Below the pieces are notes generated by a model that did not search any database, was not told the origin of the DNA, and worked only from the letters and a program-made list of their open reading frames with translations. Of a DNA stretch of 64,000 nucleotides, positions 21,601 to 34,127 are shown piece by piece (within the stretch, counting starts at the first letter, position 1; every line of letters begins with the position of its first letter). Source of the stretch: Limnephilus marmoratus (lineage: Eukaryota; Arthropoda; Insecta; Trichoptera; Limnephilidae); assembly GCA_917880885.1 (NCBI GenBank), contig OU862916.1, positions 46,536,831 through 46,600,830 on the forward strand, given 5' to 3'. Position numbers and translations under genes: made by a program.

Positions 21601-22129
21601 CAATTAGCAAAGTCAAATCCAATGAAGGAAATTGAAAAAAAGAAAATTTCACAGGTGAAAAAAATACACTAGCTTTTATTGAATACTGAAAAATGCCTGG
21701 AGTAAGTTTCAATTTTCCAAAACAGCGCATAAATTTAAAAAAAAAAACGAAGGAAAAAATAATACTAAATTAGTTTTGTTGTTTTAATTGTACGATTTGG
21801 TACTACTTAAAACGAATTAATAGTACCATTAATTCCATTTATCTGAATTTAGCGGCGCATAAAGGAATTAAACCACCTTTTGAATACGCCCATGCATTAT
21901 GCATAGTAAACATTCGCCCCTAGTGGCCGCTTCACGCATTACCAAACAAAACAACCTTGCAAATTAACTCAGTTTGTCTGAGTTGTGAATGGCGGGGGAA
22001 ACCACCGTTGATTGTGCTTGAAAGCGGAATTTTCCTGAACATTTAATGATTGCTCGTGAATGACCAACCTCATCGATTGTTTACGCCATCATTATCTACT
22101 TCATAACTATAATGACAATTTTCATAATT

Positions 22130-22212
22130 TCCACACAACTTCCTCAAAGATGACAAAGGCCCTGAGTAGAATTATTTTTCTCAGGGCCCCCGGTGTGGAG
22201 CTAACATAAAAA
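22130..22212 (+). mobile_element. SINE B / LINE F 3' tail only
   Basis: TCAAAGATGACAAAGGCCCT ... CTCAGGGCCCCCGGTGTGGA followed by GCTAACATAAAAAAAT. Only the hairpin tail remains, so it could come from either the SINE or the LINE. Confidence 0.6.
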
Positions 22213-22328
22213 AATAATAAATAATTTTAAAAAAACATATATATAAATATACTCGTTTATAAACATTGCAACGGTTCCATCTCAGTTGGTCCTCTGACAA
22301 TTGGCCCCCAGCAAACTTATTTACAATA

Positions 22329-22470
22329 CTAGCAGACCCGACGCAACACAACGCCATCTACTGATAACGCCATAACCAGCGCCATCTGTTAATTTGCATA
22401 CATATCAAATCTACACCGCCCGCTGCCCGCTGCCCGCTGCCCGTATGCCAGCCCATATATTATATATTTC
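22329..22470 (+). repeat. Dispersed repeat G fragment with (GCTGCCC) repeat
   Basis: It starts ACTAGCAGACCCGACGCAAC and holds CGCCCGCTGCCCGCTGCCC. The copy at 52668 starts ACTAGCAGACCCGG and holds CTGCCCGCTGCCCGCTGCG. The start and the matching far end (TTTATAATATTAGTAAGAT in other copies) resemble a widespread arthropod short repeat that may be Helitron-related. Confidence 0.5.
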
Positions 22471-22474
22471 AAAC

Positions 22475-23945
22475 AATTTACAAAAAACCTTGACAAATTA
22501 TATACTTAAAGGTCCGCAACCCGAGTTTCTACCGATTTCTTAGATATCTCCCATAAACACGTTAAGTTTTAAAGCTCTTAAAAAATATATGTTATTCTTG
22601 AAGATAATATCTAGACATTGCCCGCGCCGAAACGCAAATTATATAAAATTCCCTCGATAGAAAAAATCCCAAAGTACGCTCCAAAAATTATTATAAACAC
22701 GTTTGTTTCAGTTATTTTACATGATGTATGAAAAAATCACAGTGTTTCTTTAAATGTTGTTTAAGACAATGCCTGCGTGATTTTTTCTCTATTTTAAACG
22801 AGTCGTGTTTTATTAAACATTTTTGCAATTTTCGAATCGATTTTGTCGCTTTAAATGTTAGCACGCTCCTCTAACATTCGTAATTTCGTATCTCTCCGTC
22901 TTCTTCTTTTCGGGCCCGGTGGCGGAGCCTTAAACCTTCCTCATGCTTTGCTTTATACTATGTAAAGATGCAGTCGGTTTGGGGAAAATACGGTAAACCT
23001 AATTGCACAAAATGTAGCTAAGTGACCCCGAAGGGATGTGTAGAAAGGGTGTGCCACCGAATAACAAAGTAAATATCAAAATTTCACTTAAGTGCATCAA
23101 GAAAAATCTACTTGTCTATATAGTGTATATACCAGCGCATAAATATCTTCTTTTTTGTAAAAGCTAATAGGCATTGATTTTGCTTCTTGGGTGGGTTGTC
23201 TATTTTTTTTTTTTATTGTAAAACAGAGATTTTACATGGGTTGAAACCCACAAAATTATATTACAGGTTAGCAGCTCAAACTCACCCGCATCTTAATATT
23301 ATTACTTCAGAGTACCCATGTGAAAAAATACTGATGTAAAAAAAGGGTAAATCTTAACCAGTGTTACCCAGCTCTAATAAAATAGGAATAATCTAATAAA
23401 ATAAACCTGGAGGTTTATAAAATTATCAAATTAATCCTCTTTGCATAAATTTCAAACGTGATTCCTTCTCCTCTCACCTCTCATCTCCCCCCCACCCCCT
23501 CCGCCTCGGTCTCTTTCTCCTTCCAATTCCCGCTTTCCCTCCCTTTTTGTATTTACATAAATTCTTCATTCTCCTGCTGCATAGCGATGTCGGCTGTATG
23601 ACGTCAAATGGAGAATTAATCGCGTCGGCGCTTTATTTGAATTTGGATGCGATATTTCAGCATTCCGCCGCGCGTGGCGCTAGTTGACCACAGCTTCCGG
23701 TGGAAGTGACATGGCTTCTGACATCCGGTGGTTAGTTGATTAGATTGGGCAGGTGGACGTTTTCAATAGCAATCAGAATTTCCTATCTAATGGCAATATT
23801 CTGAATTTTCCTAACATCATGGAGTTACCCTTTGTTCACCGAAGTAAGTGAACACAGATAAAAAATGTGTACTACACATTTTTTTATAATTTTTAACTTT
23901 CTACAATCATATACGGGAACATTATGAAAACATCTCTATCTCTCT
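22475..23945. other. Unassigned DNA with a GC-richer patch
   Basis: CT-rich and then CpG-containing sequence at 23460-23720 (including ATGACGTCAA at about 23599) stands out from the AT-rich background. I see no exon or promoter that I could defend. Confidence 0.3.
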
Positions 23946-23949
23946 TTCT

Positions 23950-24240
23950 CCGATGGCGCTACAGCCCATATTGAGCCTTGGCCTCCCGCAACGTTCGGCT
24001 CCAACTCCTCCTGTCCTCAGCGGCTGACTTCCAATTTGTTACCTGGAGAAGCTGTGCTGCATCTCCTCTTACCTCGTCTTCCCACCTCAGTCTGGGTCTT
24101 CCCACTTTTCTCTTTCCACCTGGGTGTCCAGTCAAAATTCTTTTTGGGACGCGTGTATCCGGCATTCCCTGTACATGCCCAGCCCATCTCAACCTGAGGA
24201 GTCTCATATGGGCTTAGATGCTTTGGTCCTGATATATATC
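23950..24240 (-). pseudogene. RTE-type LINE (family I) C-terminal fragment
   Basis: The minus-strand frame 23959-24207 reads LRLRWAGHVQGMPDTRVPKR, then GKRKVGRPRLRWEDEV, RGDAAQLL and AEDRRSWSRTLREA. This is the conserved C-terminal tail of RTE-clade and related non-LTR retrotransposon proteins. Only this tail is present, so the copy is severely 5'-truncated. The 3' end runs into a CTCTATCTCTCTTTCTCC-type simple repeat at about 23936-23952, as is common at RTE ends. It is not a host gene. Confidence 0.85.
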
Positions 24241-24445
24241 ATAAAGTTCTTTCAATCATTATGAAAACATAACATATTTATGTATTGTATCAGGTAATTA
24301 TTTTATTATATCTGGGTTATCAGTATTCTCCTAAAAACCATGCAAAACAACGCATTCAACATCCATTCGAAGGTAGCGTATTTCAATGAACCTTTAACAT
24401 AAATATAAATTTACAAGGGTTTTTGATCCCGTTAAAGTACATTAC

Positions 24446-24712
24446 ATGATGGAAAACACGTGTTCGAACACCACCTCCTCTCGTTTTCTGCGCCACCTAC
24501 GTGCAAATGAACATACTCTTTCCACAGTCGGGTATATTCGAGAATTCATTTCACCGCTGAAATTCAGGTGGTATTCCAGCCATGCGATGTGCCACTCAAC
24601 CCCAAGCCGCAGGACCTGCCTCCACCCCCTCCCTCCCACCCGCAACCACCCGTCCCCACTCATAACGGAACCTACTCTTCCTAACAGAATACCGACGTCG
24701 ACGTCGGTATGA
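24446..24712 (+). other. GC-richer open frame, probably not a gene
   Basis: An 88-codon frame lies in locally GC-rich sequence with an overlapping frame on the other strand (24442-24663). I recognise no domain. It contains the 22-bp perfect palindrome at 24689-24710. Confidence 0.2.
24689..24710. repeat. 22-bp perfect palindrome
   Basis: ATACCGACGTC followed by its own reverse complement. It contains two overlapping GACGTC cores. Function is unknown. Confidence 0.7.
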
Positions 24713-25173
24713 ACACAGAACGCGAAGCGTTTTCACCTAAAAACGTTTTCTAAAAATTATCAACGTTATCAAAAAAGGTTTCTGGGATTATTGCACGGCT
24801 TACAGTGGCTTAAAGGCGTTTTATATTTCGCACACAGGACGATCTGATAAACTTTAGGAAAATCATTCAAAGATTTAAATTTTTAATCTACGCAAACTAT
24901 GATCATTATTTGAAGATGTGCTTTTGGTAGTCCCATTAAAACCTTATTTATAATCTGGAAACTTGTTAAATAATACAACTGTACTCTAGAAGGTTCTGTT
25001 AATTTTTTGGGCTCATTTAGGCACAATTTTAGGTAGTAATATTATGAACGTAAATTTAATATCATTTCTTTTAATATTTTTATGTATTTATTCTTTATTC
25101 TTTTTTTACATATTTCTTTGTTGGCAATTTAGGTTGCATGGGTGAATTTTATTTCTAATACTTTACGACTTTC

Positions 25174-25233
25174 GAACGCATTACTTGAAGACATACAATA
25201 CTGTTCTTTTGTATGTCTTCAAGAAATGCGTTC
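25174..25233. repeat. Long hairpin
   Basis: 25-bp arms (GAACGCATT.CTTGAAGACA...) with one mismatch enclose a loop of about 9 nt. It is non-coding; it may be the remnant of a fold-back element or a small-RNA hairpin. Confidence 0.6.
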
Positions 25234-25387
25234 ATTATTTTAATTGTTTGTGTATGGTATCTAAATGAAAATTACATTTTCCAAGTGATTTAGCATGCGA
25301 AATAACGCAATTAAAGAAGTTTACAAAATTAAACCTATCAATAAAATCTAGCAGGTTATATATGTGTGTAGTTCTATATTAAAATTC

Positions 25388-25432
25388 TATGTGTAAATTA
25401 GAATATAGTTCTATATTCTAGTTTTACACATA
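25388..25432. repeat. Hairpin
   Basis: TATGTGTAAA...TAGAATATAG pairs with CTATATTCTA...TTTACACATA, with two mismatches. Confidence 0.55.
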
Positions 25433-25878
25433 ATTTACTTTTCAAGCACGTCTCGAAAAATTCAATCTTCAATCCAATGGTTGTGGGTTATGGTTAGTTT
25501 CGTCTTTCTACAACATTATTCTAAAATCAATCGGCCCTCTTCCAATTCTCCTAAGATTGAAATCACTCTTTCAGATTCAGATTCGCCACTGTCAGATAAC
25601 CTCTTTGAGTTCGGAACTGTAATAACTGGAAATATGAAAGCCGGAGGGCTTTAGATAAAGACCTCCGCGAGCTTTGGGACATCGCTGAATAAAGGGGATT
25701 TGGCCCGAAAGCTTTTCTGACCTCTGCTCTCCACTCTCAATGCAGACAGAATGTATAAACTAGTGCCCGTATCATGTACTGGAGTTTTGTGTTGAGGAGT
25801 TATGCTAATGATATCATAAATAGGGTAGTATTTTAAGATTATTCCTCGTCTTTTAACTATTTGTTTTATTTTGTGTTA

Positions 25879-25912
25879 AGCAAACAAAAACCATTGATGG
25901 TTTTTGTTTGCT
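25879..25912. repeat. Perfect 16-bp hairpin
   Basis: AGCAAACAAAAACCAT, loop TG, then its exact complement. Confidence 0.7.
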
Positions 25913-26014
25913 TTTTGATGGCTTAAAGTTTCTGTGTCATCGGAACTATTTTTATTAACTAAAAGATTTTCCATCACCATGAGCTATAGAGAAATAAATA
26001 AAAAATAAAAAATA

Positions 26015-26490
26015 AATTATTTTTATTCTTCATTTTAAGCACCCGCTAAACTGCCAAAGCAGTTTGTCAGCAGGTCAATTTAACAATATTAATATAACAT
26101 TAAATCACAAATATAACAAGAAACCACAATATACAAAATAGATACAGAAGAATAACTTTTAAATAGCTGTAGCTATAGTATTGTAATACAAAGGCATAAC
26201 ATATACAGATAGACAGATATAACACAGGAAAATTACTCTTAGTCATATTTATACATATGATTACAAACAATATCAGTATAAAAAGTTTTGATCCATTAGC
26301 CATTTTTTAATTATTTTTTTTGAAATCGGTGGTGCAATTTGATTCGATTTTTGTGTTCACTGGCATCTTATTAAATATGGTAGGGACAAGATAAGTGAAT
26401 GTCCGTTGTCCGTATTTATTTATAATTTTCGTAACGGATAAACCCTCATTTTTACTAAATCTAGTGCCTTGCATGGTCAACTTTATAATT
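26015..26490 (-). pseudogene. LINE family A 3' end, second copy
   Basis: The minus strand at 26308-26480 encodes TRFSKNEGLSV...NKYGQRTFTYLVP and TIFNKMPVN, aligning with the C-terminus of the family A protein at 4655-5167 (TRFNFNEGLIV, NKYGQRTLNCMIP). Downstream on that strand lies the hairpin block GACAAACTGCTTTGGCAGTT (about 26050-26075), equivalent to 5400-5435. Only the last 60 or so residues remain before a stop. The copy is inactive and 5'-truncated. Confidence 0.75.
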
Positions 26491-26546
26491 CAATTAAAAA
26501 AAACTACGAAAAACCGCCAAAAATTACAGTTTTTTTCTGCTTCTGT

Positions 26547-26651
26547 AAGAAGTGTTGATAGATCTAAGGATTAATAGTAACGGATCTAATTAATAAAATA
26601 AAGAAGAAGTGTTGATAGTTCTAAGGAATAATAGTAACGGATCTAATTAAT
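26547..26651. repeat. 57-bp tandem duplication
   Basis: AAGAAGTGTTGATAG...TCTAAGGA.TAATAGTAACGGATC occurs twice head to tail, with a few differences. Confidence 0.7.
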
Positions 26652-26654
26652 GAA

Positions 26655-28745
26655 AATGATATACCAAACACATTGTGTACAGATTTGAAATTTATATATA
26701 GCAACTTTAATTGGGTTCCAAATGTTCGTTGAACATAATATCAAATATCTTATCCACTGGAGCGCTAGGTGCCCGTAAAGTGGGTAGATGACTTTTACTT
26801 TTACGATCATATGGACCCATCATGTAATAAAATTAATAAGAATAAATTTAAGCTTTCCCACGGCCCGCTCTATTGAGCAGTAAAAAGCTGAAATAATTGT
26901 TAAATCTGACAGTCTTAATACCGTAGCGTCTGCGTAATTGAATTTCGGAACCCAGCTACGAGTGCATGTCGAACGCCACGCCGCGCCACAAATAACATGT
27001 GTGTACGTAAAATTTCACATAAAGCTACAGTTATCATTCAGTTTCGAATTCAAGAATTCGACACAAGATGTCGCTACTTCCCTCAGCAGGTCGGACGGGG
27101 ACGTCTCCCCCCTGCGTATAACTGCTACGAATTTATGAATATGTGGTATCTCTCCGGATATGAAAAGATTGACGGTAATACATGTTGTATAAAGTGGCTA
27201 TATATTATATGTATATGACCTCATTGCTCTGTCTCGGTTACTTTCTCCCAGATACTAGCTGCAGTGGATCCGAGGAACGGGCTGTTTTTGGAATCAGTTC
27301 GTATTGGATCTATAAAATGGTCACCAACACTAACCGCGAAGCCGAACTAAAAGCCGCCCGCAGGGCTTAGCAGTAAAACCTATGGAGCGAGTTTTTAACA
27401 ACTAATATAGATGAATTCATTGACTCTGCAGCTTTACAAGCAGTTTATATGTCTCCGTACTAAAATTCGGAGGTATGATATTTTGAATGAGCACAGGTGA
27501 ATCTCAAACCAAACGTTCCCAAAAACTCAAGCAGTAAATGTCTTGGCACTTCTGTTTTTTTTTTTTGATACTTATTAAGAATTTTATCGTTATCATCATT
27601 GTATGAAAAATAAAGCCAAGGCTGAGATTGATATAAAAACCAGTATCTTAGAAAATATCTCAAATATTCAAGATGACAAAAAACCCACCTTTCTGGCGTC
27701 TTTATTCGCTTATCATCAAAACTGATATAACTATTTTTACCTTTGAAAGATATTTGATATTTTTTTTGCTTATGCCGAATATATTCTCATCCAGAAATTG
27801 CTCCGCCAAGGAAAACAGCTACCAAATAACGCCACGAAAAATGTTTCCTGCTTCAAAATAAGACATAATTCAGGTTCTATTCTCTTCTGTGCCTTCCTGA
27901 CTGGAAGGAAGCTATCAAACCTTCCAGGGAGAATGATATGAGGACGCATCGATCATCCCTTTTGAAGAGTGGAGTATTTCACGTTTGATGGAGAAGGCTT
28001 CTTTTCCATTCACTGCGGTGGAGGTACGTCATTATCTCGTATCGAAGGGGTATAAACTCCACAGGTTTATCGATTTTCACCCCCCATCCCCTCCATGTGT
28101 TAACAGGGTGCGCCAAACATTCTCTGTGCTAATAATATACTGACTTTGCCGCCGTATTGGATTGTTTGCTTTCGTATGAAGCTACTCCATAAAGGCGTAC
28201 ATGTATATAACTTAATACATAATAAGATATAATAAAAACGTTTTAGAATCATCAATTATCAGACAGATATGATCGATTATACAATATGCAAGGTTGTAAT
28301 TTGTAAAAGAATCGTTAATGAGGATACTTTTTACCAACGTATTTTTTTAATATGCTGTACTCAGAATTTTTCACTTAAGTGAACCTTTTTTGTGTTGTGG
28401 TAAAGCGATAATAAATCCTCAATCACAAATTGAGTTTTGAATAAGTATATATTTTATACAATGCTTTTATTTTTATTAATTCCAAACAATTGTGATTGCT
28501 CAAATTTAAAAAAATTAAATGGTAATTTGTTTTCTTCTTTTGTGTACAACCAGTTGAATACCCGGCGTTGCCTGGAATTTAAATCAGGTTTTTTTCTAGT
28601 CAGAGGTAAGCATTTATCTTCCTCTTGTTTTATTCATTTATTTACAGACAAATAGTCCATTAACAATATAACAATAACACGATGAAGAGCATTGACACAA
28701 TACATATAATATAAAAGTACATTATGGAAGATGACTACAAGTAGC
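26655..28745. other. Unassigned DNA
   Basis: Mixed composition. The frames at 26938-27138, 27182-27370 and 28437-28655 show no recognisable domain. A host exon cannot be excluded but is not supported. Confidence 0.3.
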
Positions 28746-28749
28746 TTGA

Positions 28750-29030
28750 AGATCGATTTAAAAAGACTAAAAATTCACACTGCGTATCGACTGCCGAATG
28801 TCATTTAGGTTTACACCAAAAAATTCAATGCTTTGATTTGCGTTGTCTCGACATTCTGGATAAAGGAGAATGATATCCATAATTAGCAGAATGTTGATTG
28901 AGGAACAGCAATTCATTATTTCGGAGTCTGCGGGAAGGGATGTTGAACTGGATGAGTTGTAACAAAGCAGGTGTGTCAGTAATACTGTTGAAAATTTTGA
29001 AAATGCACATTACAGCAGAGTCCTTTTTAC
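28750..29030 (-). pseudogene. LINE family E C-terminal relic
   Basis: The minus-strand frame reads IFNSITDTPALLQLIQFNIP then SRRLRNNELLF and SPLSRM. This is colinear with KILNNNIDCTELLSLVNFNI / PLRRTFHTELF / SPINRALHMFN of the family E copy at 33550. It is frameshifted after SRM and lacks everything upstream. Confidence 0.7.
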
Positions 29031-31130
29031 GTTTTGAAGGTCAGGTATGCTAAATTTCATCGACCTCGGAATAAAACTATAGGGTGGTACAAAAATTGAA
29101 CCCACGCCGCGTCTGCCCGTTATCCGCCATGCGTCCGCCCACTGAAGACACTTCTTTTGATATTTCAATAAGTTCTTTTTTAAAATCCGGCCAGACAAAC
29201 TAAAAAACGTTTATAAATATTTAACTTCCAATATTTTTACAAGAAAACATTTCAGTTTTGTCCTTGGTTTTATCAGAATATTGTTGTTTCCCAATTTCAT
29301 TTTACTTATTAAGCCCTTAAAATTGCCGTGAAGCCAAAATTCTAAGTGAACTGTTGAACACTGAATTATTTCGGGCATATATTTTATTTGAGCTTCAATT
29401 TGTTAGCTTTTGAATAGAGTCCTTTGAATACAATGGTTTTACATAAAGCTTTTTGATTTTCCCGGGCCTTTGTTGGGTGAATGGATTACTTCTTATAGCT
29501 ACTTCCGAAAAGTCAACAAAGTATATACAAAACGCCAGAAATGATATCAAAATGCGAATTTTCTACCAAGGTAACCCAAATAAAAGCTATATTCATTGGG
29601 GCATAAGAGATATTTTTTCTTGTAATATTAAACAAAATAATATCACAAAGTCCATCGTCGACAGTACTGATTTTCTCGTAAATAAACATACACCTACATA
29701 AAAGAACCACTAGGTGTTAATCATTTCAAACGTAGATTTGTCGTACAGGCTACGGAATATTTTATCCCTTAAATAAACTATTTTAACTATGGACTACCGT
29801 TACGATATCAGAAGTAGATTTTTCTGTGGTTTATTTTTGAAATTTTGCCTTTCTTTTCGCTTACCATCTTTATTGTACTTGTAGTCGCAAATATATTAAT
29901 TATCAAAATAGGACTGTAATTAATAATTTAGAATTTTATCAAAATTAAATAAGGCGTTTCTGAAAGGGAATCTGACTCACCTGGATTTTCTACCGCACGT
30001 TCTTGTTGTGTTACTATGTCACCCATAATTTCTTGGCCGAGCACATGCACAAATCTGTGTATCCCTCAACAACCTGCATACAATCATGATGATATTTTTC
30101 TGAGTTTGTTCCAGCATATTTATAGATTTAACTTTGTACGTACACCGTTAGCATACTCTAGTTTACTTCTTACAATACCATCGAAAATATAATCTTATTA
30201 CATAGAAATAACTTAGGTCACACAATCTTGAACTGAAAAACTTAAGAAGCCTTTGTTCGAAATCAGATTCCTGAAAACTGTTCAAGATGAATCAAATCAG
30301 AACTAATGCCAAAAAATAAATATTTTTCTAAGTTCAGTGGATTTCAAAAAAAGAGAATCTCATCTTTTCGATTTCGAATAAATTCAGGCAACAAAGCCTT
30401 TTTGGTCTGCCTTGTACATACGAATACATAATATGCAAATCTTTAGACGATGGGACAGTTTCCGCATCCGCTTAGAGTAAATTATGCCCGCCATTCTTCT
30501 TCTACCTCTATCTTTGCCTTTGTATCCGAAATCCCCTAAATAACGTTCACATAACAAAGGAATTTAAATATAGAGGACCTTCACAAAAGCCACCTGAGAT
30601 TTTTTAAACCAAAAAGTACTTTTTACCTATTTTAAATTGAATTTATATAAAATTGATTGTCGTTCAGCAAAACTGACATTATAAACTATTTCCTCGTCCG
30701 TTTTCATCAATTACACTGAGCTACCGCTGAGTTCAAGTATGATTCATGTGAACAACCATACTGTCTGCGGCCGAGCGTATTTTCGGTGTATCGCTGAGCG
30801 CAGCTGTCTCAGTACCAGAGAAAATATTATATCTTGCAGGTCATTTACAAAACTATGGCTAAAAAATCAACAGCAGTTTAAAAAAATATATTATAACACT
30901 TAAAACTGATCCACTCCGTTTGGTCTAATATGAATGTAGGTACATTTTAAATTATACTTCTAATACTTATTACGTTCAAATTGTTCTTTGAATTTTCAAG
31001 GAACTAAACTATGCATTGGATTCATTTTTACGGTATACAATTCTGTGTTTTTATTATGTTAATTTTTTACTCGGTTGATTACTTCCTGTCTTAAATAATA
31101 TGTGTGGAAATCTTTATTGTATATTAGTTT
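29030..31130. other. Unassigned AT-rich DNA
   Basis: Nothing recognisable in about 2.1 kb; short frames only. Confidence 0.3.
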
Positions 31131-31199
31131 GTCTCTAAAGTATGTCGGTAGTACATATGTTAAGCAATGTAAATAGCTACAGGCAAATCATTTTAAGGA

Positions 31200-31745
31200 G
31201 TGCACTTTTAAGTGTACTGTGAACTCCTGCATCTCATTGATTTCAAAGTACCTAATCGAGAAACAAGGCAAAACATATTATTCTGCAACAATAATTTTGT
31301 AACCAACTACCACATACATGCACCAATTTCTCGACTTCACACACTGGGGAACAAAATTACCTCAAATATCGATGTACTTAATACAAGTTTACCATTATTC
31401 AAGAAATATCTGAACAATATTTTTATGTAGAATATTTTGATATCTAAGGAGCATCACCTAGGTTTTATTGCATATATTTGTGTATTTCTATTTTAATCTA
31501 CAATGCAAATACTTGTTACCGTTTTCTTTTGTATCTTGCATTTTGTCATGTATTATTGATCACATTTAATCAGTCACCTGTAAATTTTGTAATTACTAAC
31601 ATACCTACTAGTTTATTTCTAAGCCATTTACAACTTAGAAACTTTCTCTTTTATTGTAATGCACTATCTTTCCTCAAATTTATTTGTGTACCTACCTTTC
31701 ATATGATGTTTACTAGTTATCTTTTTATAGTTTATCTTTGTTATT
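31200..31745 (+). pseudogene. LINE family E C-terminus and 3' region
   Basis: The frame 31212-31430 reads ELLHLIDFKVPNRETRQNIL ... APISRLHTLGNKI ... NTSLPLFKKYLNNIF, matching the last 70 residues of the family E copy at 33550-34023. Upstream domains are absent. The downstream AT-rich 3' region has no clean A-tail. Confidence 0.7.
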
Positions 31746-31890
31746 TAAAAACTGTCTCGCTATTATAAACTTGTCATGTAAAAGGTCCCCTTTTTACCAC
31801 GCAGATTTTATGATTCAGACCACCACTATCTAATCAAGAAACTCTTTAAAACAATTTGTAACGCTCAGTAAAGAATTATTTTTTTTTACA

Positions 31891-32216
31891 GGAGCTCCAC
31901 ACAGGAGGCCCTGAGGAAAATAATTTCCCTCAGGGCCTATGTCATCTTTGAGGATGCTGTGTGGGGGTTTTTTTTTAAGGAAAGGACGGAGAGGAGAGTT
32001 CTGGGAAGGAAAAGGGTTTAAGGGGTGGGTAGGAATCTGGGGTTCAGTATGTCCTGGTCATCCACCTCCAAGACCTAGACAAACCTCACCCTATGAACCC
32101 GGGCACCCCTGCTAAATCACCAAACGTAACGAACCACTTGGGGTAACCTATGGCAGAGGTGTTGGTTATCCAATAAAGGTTCCCGGGGCGGCGGTACCCA
32201 TTCCCGCCTCCTAAAT
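31891..32216 (-). mobile_element. SINE B, short form
   Basis: The minus-strand copy is nearly identical to those at 7500 and 8171. The tail hairpin GGAGGCCCTGAGGAAAATAA / TTTCCCTCAGGGCC at 31905-31942 is intact, and the 5' end (CAATTTAGGAGGCGGG-like) is at 32205-32216. The minus-strand frame at 32086-32298 reads through it and is not a gene. Confidence 0.8.
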
Positions 32217-32224
32217 TGTAAATG

Positions 32225-32635
32225 ACAGCGAAAAGGAATTGAATAAACCCTCTTGAGTCTTTGTTCGGTGGGAAATGATTAAATGACTCTGAATTCACCC
32301 ACTTTTGATTGGTGATAAGTGGTATCGCCCATTATTCTTTGAAATTTATCAAGAAGGTGAATTTCCATAATTTTGCAAGAATCAATAAATAATTATCACA
32401 TCTTCTGCGTATTACTAATGAGAAAACTTCAAAAATATTTTCGTAACATTTCCCCTCCAAAAGCATAAAAAGTAATAACTCAGCACGTTCCTAATAATTA
32501 ACACATAAATACAGCTTAATGCCTTTCTAAGTGGCCCAAATTATCGTTAAACTGCTCTGTTTTCTCAGTTTTGATACATTCGGAACATTATATATCAATA
32601 GCCTTATTGGTTTTCGTATCCCAATTTGAAGAGCA
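32225..32635. other. Unassigned DNA
   Basis: Nothing recognisable. Confidence 0.3.
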
Positions 32636-32636
32636 A

Positions 32637-33420
32637 ATTTTTTATTTTATTTTTTTTTATTTAATAACTATATATTTGTTATTTTTTTACATTTTTATAT
32701 GAAACATGTTAGGTATAAATATAAAATAGAAAATATATTCGTAGTCCTCCTCACTAGGAGATCCTGTGCTGAGGGGGATTATGCTTTGGATAAGTTTTCA
32801 GCAACTTCTATGAATTAACTTCATTGTTTGGGTAAGGTTTTCCAGAAACTTCTATGACGATGTTTTAAGTATACTAGTATGTAAGTTCATTTTCCGATAG
32901 TTCCTTCAGCCAACATTTAATGTCCTTAATGTAGCTATTTTTTATTTTAATTTGTTTGATACTAAGTGGGAGTTTGTTATATAACTTTACTGCTAAAAAT
33001 TCAGAACTTCTTTGTCCAAATGAAGAGTTACAGTTTGGTATATTAAGTATGTCTGTTTGTTTGGCTCTGGTTTTATGAGCATGTGAGGTGTCTGCCTCTG
33101 AATCATTTTTGTGGTGATGTACCAGAATGTTTTGGGCATAGATTTTCTGTATGCTTGGAACATCAAACTGTTTAAAAATTTCTGTTTTTGACGTCCTTAT
33201 GGGGACCTTTAGTATGGTCTTTATGATGCCATTCTGAGTTACCTTATATTTTATGTGATTAGATGCTGCTGAGCCCCATCCTATTACTCCATAGAGTGAT
33301 CAAGAGTGGCATAAAGCACAATATACTCTCTTTAAATCCCTCATTGATAAGATGTTTCGTAATTTTTTGAAGAAGTAGATGTGTTTTGTTAGCTTTTTTG
33401 AGGTAAGATCAATGTGTTAA
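32637..33420 (-). pseudogene. LINE family B 3' end, copy 1
   Basis: The minus strand encodes MRDLKRVY (near 33345), GVIGWGSAASNH, NGIIKTILKVPIRTSKTEIF and FGQRSSEFLAVKLYNKLPLS, then WLKELSENELTY*. This is the post-palm region of a CR1/Jockey-like reverse transcriptase, with an internal stop. The 3' UTR has CCCCCTCAGCACAGGATCTC and a tail at about 32640. A second, closely similar copy lies at 51090-52010. Confidence 0.75.
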
Positions 33421-33540
33421 TTCCACTGTAAATATATTAATAGTATTCCCCTTTGTGTTTGGCAATATTTTTCTAACATTTTTGGACAAGAAAACCGTTT
33501 TTGCAACCACGAAGAAAATAAAACTTGGCACCGATAATTT

Positions 33541-34035
33541 TATAAATGGTTGCGTGGCTACCATATTATTCTTATAACGTTATATTTTTCATTAGTCAGA
33601 AGTATACTAGAATATGCTTCACCGATTTGGAACCCGCAATACAAAGTATACATAGATAGCGTAGAACACATTCAAAACAAATTTATAAAATATCTTACCT
33701 TCAAATTCAACAATAACTTTCGATGCACATTTCAAACTTTGCAACAAAGGCGAGCAATAGCTGATTTGACGTTTATACACAAAATTTTAAATAATAACAT
33801 TGACTGTACCGAACTTCTTTCCCTAGTTAATTTTAACATACCATTAAGACGTACATTCCATACAGAACTATTCCACACGCTTACTTACAAGACAAATGCA
33901 GCATCTAATTCGCCGATCAATCGTGCTCTTCATATGTTCAATATTATTGGTCTAAATTCTAACATCGACATTTTCTCTGATTCACTGCCCAAATTTAAAA
34001 AGAGCATCATGTCAATATTATAATTTGTTCAATGC
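33541..34035 (+). pseudogene. LINE family E reverse transcriptase C-terminus, longest copy
   Basis: The frame 33550-34023 (157 residues) begins within the post-palm region: LYFSLVRSILEYASPIWNPQ, then VEHIQNKFIKYLTFK, LQQRRAIADLTFIHKILNNN, LLSLVNFNIPLRRTF and SDSLPKFKKSIMSIL*. The pattern is diagnostic of non-LTR reverse transcriptases. The catalytic palm and endonuclease are missing. The frame has no internal stop, so the truncated copy is relatively young compared with those at 28.8 and 31.2 kb. A (CA)-rich run follows at 34062-34093. Confidence 0.8.
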
Positions 34036-34061
34036 GCATACATACTTACATAGATACACAC

Positions 34062-34093
34062 ATACTCATATACACAAACACACACACACACAC
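34062..34093 (+). repeat. CA-rich microsatellite
   Basis: An ACACAAACACACACACACAC run of about 30 bp follows the LINE family E copy. Confidence 0.7.
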
Positions 34094-34127
34094 CCTCCTT
34101 CCCACTACATACATCACACGGTAATTA

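Noticed and set aside
23460..23720. Promoter or CpG-island-like region
   Set aside because: GC enrichment and one ATGACGTCAA are not enough; no transcript start or exon could be seen.
24446..24712. Host gene exon
   Set aside because: Frames of similar length exist on both strands, there is no recognisable domain, and the openness is explained by local GC content.
29010..29198. Small gene on the minus strand
   Set aside because: No domain or codon signal; it overlaps the edge of a LINE family E relic.
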